Shown in pieces: positions 41,794-51,190 of a stretch of 64,000 nucleotides of DNA. Made by a program: the position numbers and the translations under genes. The DNA is taken from assembly GCF_002220095.1 (NCBI RefSeq), contig NZ_CP022372.1, positions 2,886,501 through 2,950,500 on the forward strand. Reading direction: 5' to 3'. The notes under the pieces are model-generated. The model saw only the letters and a list, made by a program, of their open reading frames with translations, was not told where the DNA came from and ran no database searches. The DNA comes from Bosea sp. AS-1 (GTDB taxonomy: Bacteria > Pseudomonadota > Alphaproteobacteria > Rhizobiales > Beijerinckiaceae). Within the stretch, counting starts at the first letter, position 1. Every line of letters begins with the position of its first letter.

Positions 41794-42002
41794 TCCGTTT
41801 TTCCCGTGCTGCCCCGGTCCCCCCGGAAGCGCTTCCACTGACTACCGAAAAAGGACGGCAGGTCTCGCCGGCACCATCAAGCCAAGAGCATCAGACCAAC
41901 GCCCCTCGTCCGCGGCAAGCTCTACCAACAGCGGTGGGTGCCAAGGCTCGTGCTCGCTACAACGTCCGACGCCGGATCCCGGTTGACCGCGCTCCAGGCC
42001 TG

Positions 42003-42284
42003 CTAGTCCCGATCCTCACCCATCTGCAGACGCAGCTCGGCCAGCAGGCGCCTCAGTCCGTGGACTTGGTCCAAGAGGTGGAGGATCACGTCGATACCCG
42101 CATCATTGGCGCCGAGCCCCTCCTTGAGCTCCCTGATGAGATGCGCGCGCGCGACGTCGATCTCGCTGAAATGCGTCTCGCCGGCCGCCTCGTCGGGGAT
42201 GAGCCAGCGCTGCTCGAGCCAGAACTCCAGCACCTGAAGCTGGATTCCCGATGAGGTGAGAAATTCCTGTTTGGTCATCCTCAT
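42003..42284 (-). CDS. cbpM: Chaperone modulator CbpM
   Basis: A 93-residue MerR-like-fold protein that binds the J-domain of CbpA/DnaJ-type co-chaperones and limits their activity. It begins RMTKQEFLTSSGIQLQVLEF and contains the short winged-helix followed by the helical part (EIDVARAHLIRELKEGLGAN, DVILHLLDQVHGLRRLLAEL). The start shares one base with the dnaJ/cbpA stop (TGATG). Its position directly after the co-chaperone gene is the normal arrangement and supports the assignment. Confidence 0.9.
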   Translation of the reverse strand: MRMTKQEFLTSSGIQLQVLEFWLEQRWLIPDEAAGETHFSEIDVARAHLIRELKEGLGANDAGIDVILHLLDQVHGLRRLLAELRLQMGEDRD

Positions 42285-43183
42285 CACGCCCTGCCCTCAC
42301 GCGGGTCGTAGTCCTTGTCCTTCCAGCCGGAGACGAAGGCCTCCAGCTCCGGATCCGGTGTTTTCGGCAGGACCACCTTGAGCTTGACGAACTGATCGCC
42401 CTGACCACCGCCGCGCCGTGGCACGCCCTTGCCGCGCAGGCGCAGCTTCGTGCCGGTGTTGGCGCCCTTCGGCACCGACATCGTGACGTCGCCGGTCGGT
42501 GTCGGGACGCGTACCTGTCCGCCGAGAACGGCTTCGGTCAACGAGACCGGCAACTCCACCGTGATGTCGTCGCCTTCGCGGGCGAAGCGTGGGTCGGGAC
42601 GCACTTCGACCTCGATCAACGCGTCGCCCGGACCGCCCTTGCCGACACCCGGCGCGCCCTTGCCCTTGAGCCGGAGCGTCTGGCCGTCGATGAGACCAGC
42701 CGGGATCTTCACGTCGATCGTGCCGCCATCCGGCAAGGTCAGGCGTTTGGTCGCGCCGGTGATCGAATCCACCAGATCGACCGCCAGGTGATAATGCAGA
42801 TCCTGCCCGCGGCGGTTCGCGCGCGACCGCTGGCTGCGTCGCAGCAGCTCGGCGAAGGCGTCGTCCTGATCCATGAAGTCGGCAAAACCGGACGCATCGG
42901 CGTAAGGATCGCCCTGATCGGAAGTGGCGAAGTCCCGGTAGAAGTGATGCTGCGGCCGCTCCGCCCCGGAGGCGTCGATCTCGCCGGCGTCGAAGCGCTT
43001 GCGCTTGTCGGCGTCGCTCAGCAGGTCATAGGCCGCCGCTACCTCCTTGAATCTCTCCTCGGCAGCCTTGTCGCCGGGGTTGAGGTCAGGGTGCAGCTTC
43101 TTCGCCAGCTTGCGATAAGCACTCTGGATCTCGGCGGCAGACGCCGTGGCGGCGACGCCGAGGACCTCATAGGGATTTCTCAC
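42284..43183 (-). CDS. cbpA: DnaJ/CbpA-type co-chaperone
   Basis: A 299-residue class B J-protein. The J-domain is at residues 1-65 (NPYEVLGVAATASAAEIQSA, then the HPD motif in KKLHPDLNPGDK). It has no zinc-finger Cys repeats. The two C-terminal substrate-binding domains contain VKIPAGLIDGQTLRLKGKG and VRVPTPTGDVTMSVPKGAN. It stimulates the ATPase of the DnaK encoded upstream. It starts with GTG 43183 after GGAG. It is coupled to cbpM downstream and 42 bases from the CDGSH gene; all belong to the hsp20-dnaK transcription direction. Confidence 0.94.
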   Translation of the reverse strand: MRNPYEVLGVAATASAAEIQSAYRKLAKKLHPDLNPGDKAAEERFKEVAAAYDLLSDADKRKRFDAGEIDASGAERPQHHFYRDFATSDQGDPYADASGFADFMDQDDAFAELLRRSQRSRANRRGQDLHYHLAVDLVDSITGATKRLTLPDGGTIDVKIPAGLIDGQTLRLKGKGAPGVGKGGPGDALIEVEVRPDPRFAREGDDITVELPVSLTEAVLGGQVRVPTPTGDVTMSVPKGANTGTKLRLRGKGVPRRGGGQGDQFVKLKVVLPKTPDPELEAFVSGWKDKDYDPREGRA

Positions 43184-43225
43184 GGGCTACTCCGAAACCA
43201 ATGCCGCAGCACGCTCTGAGGGGCG

Positions 43226-43918
43226 TCATTTCGCATGAAACTTGATCGCGGCATGTGTTCCGTCGCAGAAGGGCTTGTTCTTGGAACCGCCGCAACGGCA
43301 CAGGGTCATCCGCTGACGGACCTCGTATTCGGTGCCGTCGGCCGCGATGACGGCGATCCCGCCGCGCAGCCAGATCGGGCCGCTGCAGCCCTCGGCGGGG
43401 TCCTCGATGAATCCGATCGAGGGTTCGACCTGAGGCTCGAGGGCCTCCTGCCTGGCCTTGTCCCAGACCACGAGGCGGCCTGACGGGCATTTCTGGACCT
43501 GGCGCACGAAAGTTTCGCGCACGCTCGCGTCTCCCGTCTCCGCCACCTCGTTCCAGACTTGTCCGTTCGGATCGCAGAAGCGCGCGAATGCACAGAGGCT
43601 CTCGACATCGAGCAGAGCGAGTTCCGGGCCGTCGAAGGCTTGTGCGCGCTCAAGATAGGGCGTCCTGTCCGCAACCTCGGTCCCGTCGAAGCCGACCTTG
43701 GCATGAGAGCCGTCGCAGAACGGCTTCTTGTGCGAATGACCGCAGCGGCAAAGCGCGAAACTCGCTCCGGCAGCGGGAAGGTCGCGCTCGACCCATTCCT
43801 GCGACTGCCCCGCAGCATCAGTCCCGATGGTCTGATCGGAAAGCGGAACCGGGCCCGTCACGAGATAGGGCCCGTTGCGCGTGACCTTCACGCTCACGGT
43901 GCGTTCGGTGTTCTTCAT
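43226..43918 (-). CDS. Double CDGSH iron-sulfur protein
   Basis: A 230-residue cytoplasmic protein with two CDGSH-type [2Fe-2S] sites and a central unit. Site 1 is CRCGHSHKKPFCDGSH, with ligands Cys57, Cys59, Cys68 and His72. Site 2 near the C-terminus is CRCGGSKNKPFCDGTH, with ligands Cys207, Cys209, Cys218 and His222. Between them lies a ferredoxin-like (Fer4_19-type) segment with LCAFARFCDPNGQVW and KCPSGRLVVWD. It probably acts in redox or iron-sulfur handling under stress. ATG 43918 has an AGGAGAGGG site. It stands between dnaK and the dnaJ gene, an unusual place that argues for a protein-repair or oxidative-stress link. Confidence 0.88.
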   Translation of the reverse strand: MKNTERTVSVKVTRNGPYLVTGPVPLSDQTIGTDAAGQSQEWVERDLPAAGASFALCRCGHSHKKPFCDGSHAKVGFDGTEVADRTPYLERAQAFDGPELALLDVESLCAFARFCDPNGQVWNEVAETGDASVRETFVRQVQKCPSGRLVVWDKARQEALEPQVEPSIGFIEDPAEGCSGPIWLRGGIAVIAADGTEYEVRQRMTLCRCGGSKNKPFCDGTHAAIKFHAK

Positions 43919-44016
43919 GGCCACCCTCTCCTGCCCTGGTGGAGGCGGGCCGCGCCACCGCCGCAGGCGATGGCCGATCCCGCTCCAGCTGCCTCGCAAT
44001 ACGCTTGGTTACCTCA

Positions 44017-45918
<1,902 letters not shown>

Positions 45919-46003
45919 CATGCTGCTCCCTGTCGTGTTTCAGCTTCTGTGCTTGCTTCCTGCTACGCCTTGCCGAACCGGAATTGGCGGACGGCCACGT
46001 CCC

Positions 46004-46019
46004 CGGGACGCGTGTCCCG
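46004..46019 (-). other. Hairpin between hsp20 and dnaK
   Basis: CGGGAC-GCGT-GTCCCG, a 6-bp G+C-rich stem with a 4-base loop, starts five bases after the hsp20 stop and lies about 85 bases ahead of dnaK. There is no T-run, so full termination is unlikely. It could stabilise the hsp20 message or lower read-through into dnaK. Confidence 0.35.
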
Positions 46020-46023
46020 CCCC

Positions 46024-46512
46024 TCACTTGCTTCCACCGGCCACCGGGATCTTGCGAGCCGTCTGCTGAGCTCCGGCTCTGGGAAAGGTCACGATCAAGA
46101 CGCCGTTGTCGAAGCGTGCCTGGCTTTGGTCCTCGACCACCGCGCATGGCAGTCTCACCGTCCGCTGGAAGGTACCGTATGACCGTTCGATGATGTGGTA
46201 GCTGTCGTTGGGATCGACGCTGTCGGCCTTCTTCTCGGCACGAACCGTCAGGAGATCGCCCGCAAGCGAGAGATCGATGTCGTTGCTGTCGATCCCGGGC
46301 AATTCGATGGTGACACGAACCTGCCGGTCGTTGGCGCAGACATCGGTGATGGGACTGATCGGTGCATCCTGACGCCCCGCTCCGGACAGCCTGCCATGAA
46401 AGACATCGTCGAACAGTCGGTTCATTTCACGATGGAGTGCGTGAAACGGAGCTTCGACGCTTTGCGCCAAGGGGTTACGCGGACGATCGGGAGGAGAGCT
46501 GCCCTGTGTCAT
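46024..46512 (-). CDS. Small heat-shock protein, Hsp20 family
   Basis: An ATP-independent holdase of 162 residues with an alpha-crystallin domain from about residue 50 to 145. Seen are FHALHREMNRLFDDVFHG (N-terminal arm), VRVTIELPGIDSNDIDLSLA, RSYGTFQRTVRLPCAV and ARFDNGVLIVTFPR, followed by the short IPV-containing tail (ARKIPVAGGSK). ATG 46512 has GAGGAAGGG upstream. A sigma-54 promoter sits 50 bases upstream and the paired boxes at 46630-46665 above it. It is the first gene of the hsp20-dnaK-CDGSH-cbpA-cbpM row. Confidence 0.93.
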   Translation of the reverse strand: MTQGSSPPDRPRNPLAQSVEAPFHALHREMNRLFDDVFHGRLSGAGRQDAPISPITDVCANDRQVRVTIELPGIDSNDIDLSLAGDLLTVRAEKKADSVDPNDSYHIIERSYGTFQRTVRLPCAVVEDQSQARFDNGVLIVTFPRAGAQQTARKIPVAGGSK

Positions 46513-46561
46513 GAGATCGACCCTTCCTCGCCGTAGAAAATGTGTTGCTCCCGACCGGCTC

Positions 46562-46577
46562 AGCAACCGGCATGCCA
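46562..46577 (-). promoter_or_regulatory. Sigma-54 type promoter of hsp20
   Basis: Minus-strand TGGCATG-CCGG-TTGCT agrees with the sigma-54 consensus, with GG-N10-GC spacing. The start of transcription would be near 46551, about 39 bases before the hsp20 ATG. The activator boxes are centred 72 and 95 bases upstream of the -12 GC, identical to the clpB arrangement. The element is nearly the same sequence as the clpB promoter. Confidence 0.85.
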
Positions 46578-46629
46578 GTTTGTATTTCTTATAAAATCAA
46601 TACCTTGCGTGGTTTTTCTTAATTCGGAA

Positions 46630-46665
46630 GGACAATCTGTCCGAGGCGCTCCGGACAGATTGTCC
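46630..46665. promoter_or_regulatory. Paired GGACA-N3-TGTCC boxes upstream of hsp20
   Basis: GGACAATCTGTCC (46630-46642) and its inverse GGACAGATTGTCC (46653-46665) have centres 23 bases apart. Together they also make a perfect 14-bp stem-loop just after the stop of the gene ending at 46677. Enhancer function is inferred from the fixed distance to the hsp20 sigma-54 promoter; a second use as terminator of the grpE transcript is possible. Confidence 0.85.
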
Positions 46666-46676
46666 AGGGCCACGGA

Positions 46677-47165
46677 TCAGCGAATGGCAGCCTCCACCAT
46701 CTGGGCGATCCAGGCTTCGAGGCCGAGGCCGGCCGCCTTGGCGCGCTGCGTGGCAGCTTCCGCAACGCCCGGCTTGAGCGGAACATCGTAGATGACGTCG
46801 TCGACGTTGTTCTGGCCGTAGACGAGGCGCGTGGCCTTCTGCGCAAAACGCATCACGCGCAGGCGCTTCTCGGCATCGGACAGCCCGGTCTCGGCGGCGA
46901 CCGCCGGGCAGAAGAAGGCGATCAGGTGATCGGTGGCGTTGCCGGGAGAAAGGCCATGCTCCCGCAGCAAGGTGATCGCGGCAGCAAGCTGGTCGCTCTG
47001 CTCCAGTGCCAACCCCTTAGGCAATCGCGCATCGACTTCCGCCGCCACCGGTGGTGTGGCGAGGTCGTTCACCTTTGGGCAGGTAAAACCCGCTGCGAGC
47101 GACGCGCCGGCGACGAAGATCGATGCAGCAAGTGGCAGCCCTGCCAGGACACCTATCCTTTTCAT
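46677..47165 (-). CDS. Exported protein of unknown function
   Basis: Not recognised. The 162-residue product has a clear signal peptide (KRIGVLAGLPLAASIFVAGA, cleavage after SLAAG). The mature part is helical and contains two cysteines (FTCPKVND and AFFCPAVAAETG) that could pair in the periplasm. The C-terminal half carries VMRFAQKATRLVYGQ and AKAAGLGLEAWIAQMVEAAI. It follows grpE by 33 bases and belongs to the hdeD-grpE row, so it is probably induced with the chaperones, perhaps as an envelope stress protein. Confidence 0.7.
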   Translation of the reverse strand: MKRIGVLAGLPLAASIFVAGASLAAGFTCPKVNDLATPPVAAEVDARLPKGLALEQSDQLAAAITLLREHGLSPGNATDHLIAFFCPAVAAETGLSDAEKRLRVMRFAQKATRLVYGQNNVDDVIYDVPLKPGVAEAATQRAKAAGLGLEAWIAQMVEAAIR

Positions 47166-47198
47166 CGATCGATCTCCGGTTTCCGATGTGGCCTCTGC

Positions 47199-47876
47199 TC
47201 AGTTCTGGCTTGCCGAAGGCGGCTTGCCGGAGGGGCCACCCCGCGCGATCCCAACCTTGGCCGGCCGCAGCGAACGCGATCCGATCGAATAGCCGGGCTC
47301 GACCACCTGGCTGACGGTCCCGTCCGGTACGGCAGGGTCCGGGACTTCGAAGAGCGCTTCATGGAAATGTGGATCGAACCGTTCGCCGATCGGCGAGAGC
47401 TTCTTGACGCCGTGCTTCGCCAGGACGTTCAGAAGCTCTTTCTCGGTGAGGTCCACGCCCTCGACCAGTGCCTTGACGAGGGCTTCGCCGCGGTGCGCTT
47501 CCTTACCAACGCTGGCCATGGCGCGTTGCATGTTGTCGGCGACCGGCAGCAAATCCCGGGCAAATTTCGTCACGGCATACTGGCGCGCATCGTCAAGGTC
47601 TCGCTCGGCCCGACGTCGCACGTTTTCCGTTTCGGCGAGCGCCCGGAGCAGGCGATCCTTCAGCGCCGCGTTTTCGGATCGAAGCTCCGTAAGCGTGGCG
47701 GCTTCCGATTGCAGAGGAGCCGACTCTCCCTCTCCTGCCGTAGTCTTGTCGCCCTCGCGAGCAGCCGATTGTTCGCCGCCAGAACTCGGTTCTCGCGGTC
47801 TGCGGGAATCCAGCTCGGGGTCAGCCGAACCGTCGGGTCGGCCGGTCCTCTTAGCCTCGTCCTTTCCAACGACCAT
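47199..47876 (-). CDS. grpE: Nucleotide exchange factor GrpE
   Basis: Releases ADP from DnaK. Of 225 residues, the first ~70 are disordered and charged. Then come the long dimeric coiled coil (LRSENAALKDRLLRALAETE, NVRRRAERDLDDARQYAV) and the beta-wing end (LSPIGERFDPHFHEALFEVP, VVEPGYSIGSRSLRPAKVGI). GGAGG stands before ATG 47876. This copy sits apart from the usual hrcA-grpE locus and matches the dedicated dnaK and cbpA nearby. It lies 137 bases after hdeD on the same strand and probably shares its sigma-54 transcript. Confidence 0.94.
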   Translation of the reverse strand: MVVGKDEAKRTGRPDGSADPELDSRRPREPSSGGEQSAAREGDKTTAGEGESAPLQSEAATLTELRSENAALKDRLLRALAETENVRRRAERDLDDARQYAVTKFARDLLPVADNMQRAMASVGKEAHRGEALVKALVEGVDLTEKELLNVLAKHGVKKLSPIGERFDPHFHEALFEVPDPAVPDGTVSQVVEPGYSIGSRSLRPAKVGIARGGPSGKPPSASQN

Positions 47877-48013
47877 TTGGGCCTCCGATCGAAAATATCG
47901 CTTCGCGGCTCGCCAGGGATGTCGCGAGCTTTAACGGCCTAAACTGACGCGGGTTCCGTAAGGTGCGTTCATCTTGAAACCGTCTCAGGAGCGAGCCCGT
48001 CGAGATACCTCCA

Positions 48014-48577
48014 TCAGGTCTCCGATCTCAGCCGAAAGCCCAGCCCTGCCAGCGTGCCCCCCTGGAAGATCAGGTCCACAGACAGGACCAGCCCCAGCAG
48101 CCATGAACTGTTAACCGGCCAGCCGAGCAGGAAGATCAGTCCGACAGCTGTCGAGAGAATGCCCGAGGCCACGACCCAGCCCCAGCCGCGTTCGGACATC
48201 GCCCCTGCCCCGAGCCATATCCGCATGATGCCGGAGGCTGCGGTGAACAGCGCCAGGAGAAGGGTCAGGACAGAGGAGGCCAAGGTCGGGTTCATAAGGG
48301 TCATGACCCCTGCGATGACGTAGAGAATGCCACTCAACAGCCACAGCAGGAAACCGGTCCAACGCGTCAGCCGGAACGACTGAGCGACCTGCAGCGCCCC
48401 GGCCACCATCATCGAGGCTCCGAGGTAGTAGACGGTGACCATGGTGGCGAGCAGCAGATGACTGCCTGCAATCAGCCCGAGGATGATGAAAGCGGCTCCC
48501 AGCGCGACGAACCAGCCCCAGGCGGCATGAACGTCCCCCGCTGGTGCGACGCCTTGGCTTCTGTCGATAGGTGTCAT
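48014..48577 (-). CDS. hdeD: HdeD family membrane protein (DUF308)
   Basis: A 187-residue inner-membrane protein with six hydrophobic helices in DUF308 repeats (WFVALGAAFIILGLIAG, LGASMMVAGALQVAQSF, LLSGILYVIAGVMTLMNP, GWGWVVASGILSTAVGLIFL). E. coli HdeD takes part in acid resistance at high cell density. Relatives are recurrent in transmissible heat/stress-resistance loci beside Hsp20 and Clp genes, as here. A sigma-54 element lies 40 bases upstream and the paired boxes at 48685-48720 above it. It heads the row hdeD-grpE-exported protein. Confidence 0.9.
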   Translation of the reverse strand: MTPIDRSQGVAPAGDVHAAWGWFVALGAAFIILGLIAGSHLLLATMVTVYYLGASMMVAGALQVAQSFRLTRWTGFLLWLLSGILYVIAGVMTLMNPTLASSVLTLLLALFTAASGIMRIWLGAGAMSERGWGWVVASGILSTAVGLIFLLGWPVNSSWLLGLVLSVDLIFQGGTLAGLGFRLRSET

Positions 48578-48615
48578 GAATCGGCTCCGCCTGTCGGCTA
48601 TCGTGCCGAGAGCAC

Positions 48616-48631
48616 CGCAACAGGCATGCCA
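48616..48631 (-). promoter_or_regulatory. Sigma-54 type promoter of hdeD
   Basis: Minus-strand TGGCATG-CCTG-TTGCG has the conserved GG-N10-GC and one mismatch at the last consensus base. Transcription would begin near 48605, about 28 bases before hdeD. The boxes at 48685-48720 are centred 73 and 96 bases above the -12 GC. Confidence 0.82.
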
Positions 48632-48684
48632 ACGCAGAACGGTTTTTATATCAGCATGTTAGCCTGATATCGCTCCGATCAAGA

Positions 48685-48720
48685 AGACAATCTGTCCCGC
48701 TCCCGGGGGACAGATTGTCC
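48685..48720. promoter_or_regulatory. Paired GGACA-N3-TGTCC boxes upstream of hdeD
   Basis: AGACAATCTGTCC (48685-48697) and GGACAGATTGTCC (48708-48720) have centres 23 bases apart. They form a perfect 13-bp stem-loop (arms GACAATCTGTCCC and its complement). They lie 16 bases after the stop of the CDF gene, upstream of the hdeD sigma-54 element. Confidence 0.85.
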
Positions 48721-48735
48721 GGGCCGGCGGTGCGC

Positions 48736-49734
48736 TCAGGCGCGCAGAATCGGAAACAACGCGGTGCCGAAGCGTGCCCGTCGCGCGAGCTCGAACTGCT
48801 CGAGAGTCTGCGGTTTGACGAACAGGGCGACGACGTTCGGATGCGCATCCCTGACGCGCTGCTCGATCTTCGCCACGCAGTTTTCGATCTCCGCAGTTCT
48901 CATCTCGGGATCGAACTCGATGCTCAACGCCACCATCGCCTGGTCCGGCGCAAGCTGGGCCGTTAGGGCGCTGTTGGCGTGTGCGACACCGGGTTGCTCC
49001 TGGGCAAGCCGGCAGATCGCTTCCACAAGTGCAGGCGTGGCGCGCTCTCCGATCAGCAGGCTCTTGCTTTCGACCGCGAGCAGGACCGCGACGACAGCAA
49101 GGACGAGCCCGATCATGATCGAGGCGATGCCGTCGAAGATCGGCTTGTCGAACCATTGCGCGGCGAAGATGCCTGTAGCCGCGATCAGGATGCCGATGAG
49201 TGCGGCCGTGTCCTCGAACAGCACCATGAAGGATGGCGGGTCCTTGCTTTGGCGGAACGCCGTCCAGAAGCGAACATTTCCTCGGACCTTGGCGAAGCCG
49301 CGCCAGGCGACGAGCCAGGACGCACCCTCGAAGAGGAAGGACAGGCCCAGCACCACATAGCTGACCCCGGCATGCTGGATCGGCTCGGGTGCGAGGACAT
49401 GGTGCACGCCCTGGTAGACCGAGACGCCGGCGCCGAGCGCGAAGAGCATCAGCGCGACGATGAAGCTCCAGAAATAGAGCTCCCGGCCAAAACCGAGCGG
49501 ATGCACCAGATCGGGACGCCGGGCAGCCCGGCGATAGCCGTAAAGCAGCAAGGCTTCATTGCCGCAATCGACGACCGAGTGCACGGATTCGCTGAACATC
49601 GCGGCACTACCGGTGATGACGGCGGCAACGAGCTTGGTTACCGCCACCGCGACATTGCCGGCGAGCGCGGCGTAGACCACACGCCGACCTGCCGAGCGAC
49701 GTTGCAGCTTCGGGTCCGACACGATGGCGGTCAT
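48736..49734 (-). CDS. Cation diffusion facilitator family transporter
   Basis: A 332-residue inner-membrane metal/proton antiporter. TM2 carries the metal-site motif SESVHSVVDCGNE (His and Asp), preceded by AGNVAVAVTKLVAAVITGSA. At the TM5 position the sequence is VLFEDTAALIGILIA, so Glu-Asp replaces the usual His-x3-Asp. The C-terminal cytoplasmic ferredoxin-like domain follows (EIENCVAKIEQRVRDAHPNV). This pattern resembles the SLC30A9-like branch, whose metal is not settled. It starts one base after the MscS stop, at the end of the operon that begins with the FdhF-like gene. Confidence 0.92.
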   Translation of the reverse strand: MTAIVSDPKLQRRSAGRRVVYAALAGNVAVAVTKLVAAVITGSAAMFSESVHSVVDCGNEALLLYGYRRAARRPDLVHPLGFGRELYFWSFIVALMLFALGAGVSVYQGVHHVLAPEPIQHAGVSYVVLGLSFLFEGASWLVAWRGFAKVRGNVRFWTAFRQSKDPPSFMVLFEDTAALIGILIAATGIFAAQWFDKPIFDGIASIMIGLVLAVVAVLLAVESKSLLIGERATPALVEAICRLAQEQPGVAHANSALTAQLAPDQAMVALSIEFDPEMRTAEIENCVAKIEQRVRDAHPNVVALFVKPQTLEQFELARRARFGTALFPILRA

Positions 49735-49735
49735 G

Positions 49736-50959
49736 TCAGCCCTCCGCGACGGATGCGCCCGGGGTTGGTTTCGCTGGCGCCGTCACCGGCTTCTGCGGGG
49801 CGCCGGCGGCCGAGGCATCGCGCGGCAGCGGATATGCTTCCTCCCCCGCTGGCCAGCTTTCGACATAGATCGACTGGCTCGGGAAGGCGAAGCCGGTTCC
49901 AACCTTCTCGACCAGCGCCTTGATCTCAAGGACGAGCGCCTCCCTGATCCTCAGCCATTCGCCCCAGTCCGTGCTGCGGGTGAAGCAGTAGAGCATGAGA
50001 TCGATCGATGAGCCGCCAAAATCGGCGATCCGTACGAAAAGCGGCGCATCGGGCGGCGCGGCGAAGTCCGGGTTGTTGCGGATCAGGGCCTCGATGCCGT
50101 CCCTCACATCGCGCAGCTGGTCGACAGTCGCGCTGTATTCCAGGCCGATCGTCCAGGAGATGCGCCGGCTCGTCATCTGAGAGAAGTTGGTCAGCGCATT
50201 ATCGGCCAGCTTCGAATTCGGCACGAAGACGGGCGCCATATCGAAGCGGCGGACCTTCGTTGTCCGCAAGCCGATCGTCTCCACCGTGCCTTCGACCACG
50301 CCGTCCACCCGGATCCAGTCGCGGGTCTGGAAGCGCTGCTCGCCGATGATGAAGATGCCGGCGATCAGGTTCTTGAACAGATCCTGCGCGCCGAGCGCCA
50401 CGGCGACGCCGACCAGGCCGAGGCCGGCGAGGATGGGGCCGACATGGATGCCCCAGATCTCGAGTACGACGGCGGCCCCAAGAGACAGCAGGACGATCCG
50501 GCTCACCCGCACCGCCCAGCCAACCATCGCTTCGTTGAAGATCGAGCGGTCTCCGTGAAGCAGCGAGAAGGCAGGGTCGACGATGGTGAAGAGCGCCCAG
50601 AAGAATGTGGCTGCAACCAGCGAGCGCGTGATGTCCGCGAGCACGTCCTTCGCACCCGCGGGCAGGTCGAGGAAGGCCGTGATCACGAACAAGGCGATGA
50701 GGATCGGGACGAAGCGCAACGGGGCCGCCAGCGCCGCCAGGATGTTTTCTCCTGCTGGCGTCTTATCCCCGATGGTCCAGCGCCGCAGGATCGTCAGCAG
50801 AATGCGGCCAACCAGGCGCCTCGCTGCGAGCGCGAGCGCGAGAATGAGTCCAGCCAGCGCGACCTGGCCGATCGTGATCCCGCCGAGGTCATGGCGCCAG
50901 ACCTGCAGCAGCGTCGGCCAGTCAGCGACGAAGTTCCGGCTTGCAGCCTTTGTCTCCAT
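49736..50959 (-). CDS. Mechanosensitive ion channel, MscS family
   Basis: A 407-residue inner-membrane channel. Four or five transmembrane helices lead to the pore helix and beta domain: GPILAGLGLVGVAVALGAQD, then LFKNLIAGIFIIGEQRFQTRD, IRVDGVVEGTVETIGLRTTK and FVPNSKLADNALTNFS are standard MscS sequence. The C-terminal part is a vestibule with an Ala/Pro-rich tail. It would release solutes under hypo-osmotic or envelope tension. It is encoded in one operon with the CDF transporter and lies downstream of the cytochrome bd genes. Confidence 0.93.
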   Translation of the reverse strand: METKAASRNFVADWPTLLQVWRHDLGGITIGQVALAGLILALALAARRLVGRILLTILRRWTIGDKTPAGENILAALAAPLRFVPILIALFVITAFLDLPAGAKDVLADITRSLVAATFFWALFTIVDPAFSLLHGDRSIFNEAMVGWAVRVSRIVLLSLGAAVVLEIWGIHVGPILAGLGLVGVAVALGAQDLFKNLIAGIFIIGEQRFQTRDWIRVDGVVEGTVETIGLRTTKVRRFDMAPVFVPNSKLADNALTNFSQMTSRRISWTIGLEYSATVDQLRDVRDGIEALIRNNPDFAAPPDAPLFVRIADFGGSSIDLMLYCFTRSTDWGEWLRIREALVLEIKALVEKVGTGFAFPSQSIYVESWPAGEEAYPLPRDASAAGAPQKPVTAPAKPTPGASVAEG

Positions 50960-51073
50960 ATCCGTGCCCGCTGATCGAGAGAGGGGACGTCGCAGCCCAG
51001 CATGGCAGCAGCTTGGTCCGATTCCAGCCCATCTTGCGCATCGCACACAGAAAAGGCGGCCCGAACCCGCTGC

Positions 51074-51190
51074 TCAACCGGATAGAACGAGCTTGATGAT
51101 CCCGCTCAAGAGGCCGAGCGACGCCACACTCGCCGCCCAGATTCCTGCCATCCAGGCGAGCCGTTTCCAGAGCGGCATGAGCGGCGCCAT
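51074..51190 (-). CDS. DUF2474 small membrane protein of cytochrome bd (CydX-like)
   Basis: A 38-residue single-helix protein (MPLWKRLAWMAGIWAASVAS, then LGLLSGIIKLVLSG). It fits the DUF2474 family that follows cydB in cyanide-insensitive-type oxidases and takes the role of CydX in stabilising the enzyme. The ATG at 51190 shares one base with the cydB stop (TGATG), the same coupling seen in other operons here. An internal ATG at 51178 would give a 34-residue form. It is small enough to be missed by automatic annotation. Confidence 0.85.
   Translation of the reverse strand: MAPLMPLWKRLAWMAGIWAASVASLGLLSGIIKLVLSG

Noticed and set aside
41794..42002. Self-regulation of the response regulator through the same boxes
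   Set aside because: The 208 bases before the regulator gene contain neither a GGACA-N3-TGTCC pair nor a -24/-12 element that I can see.
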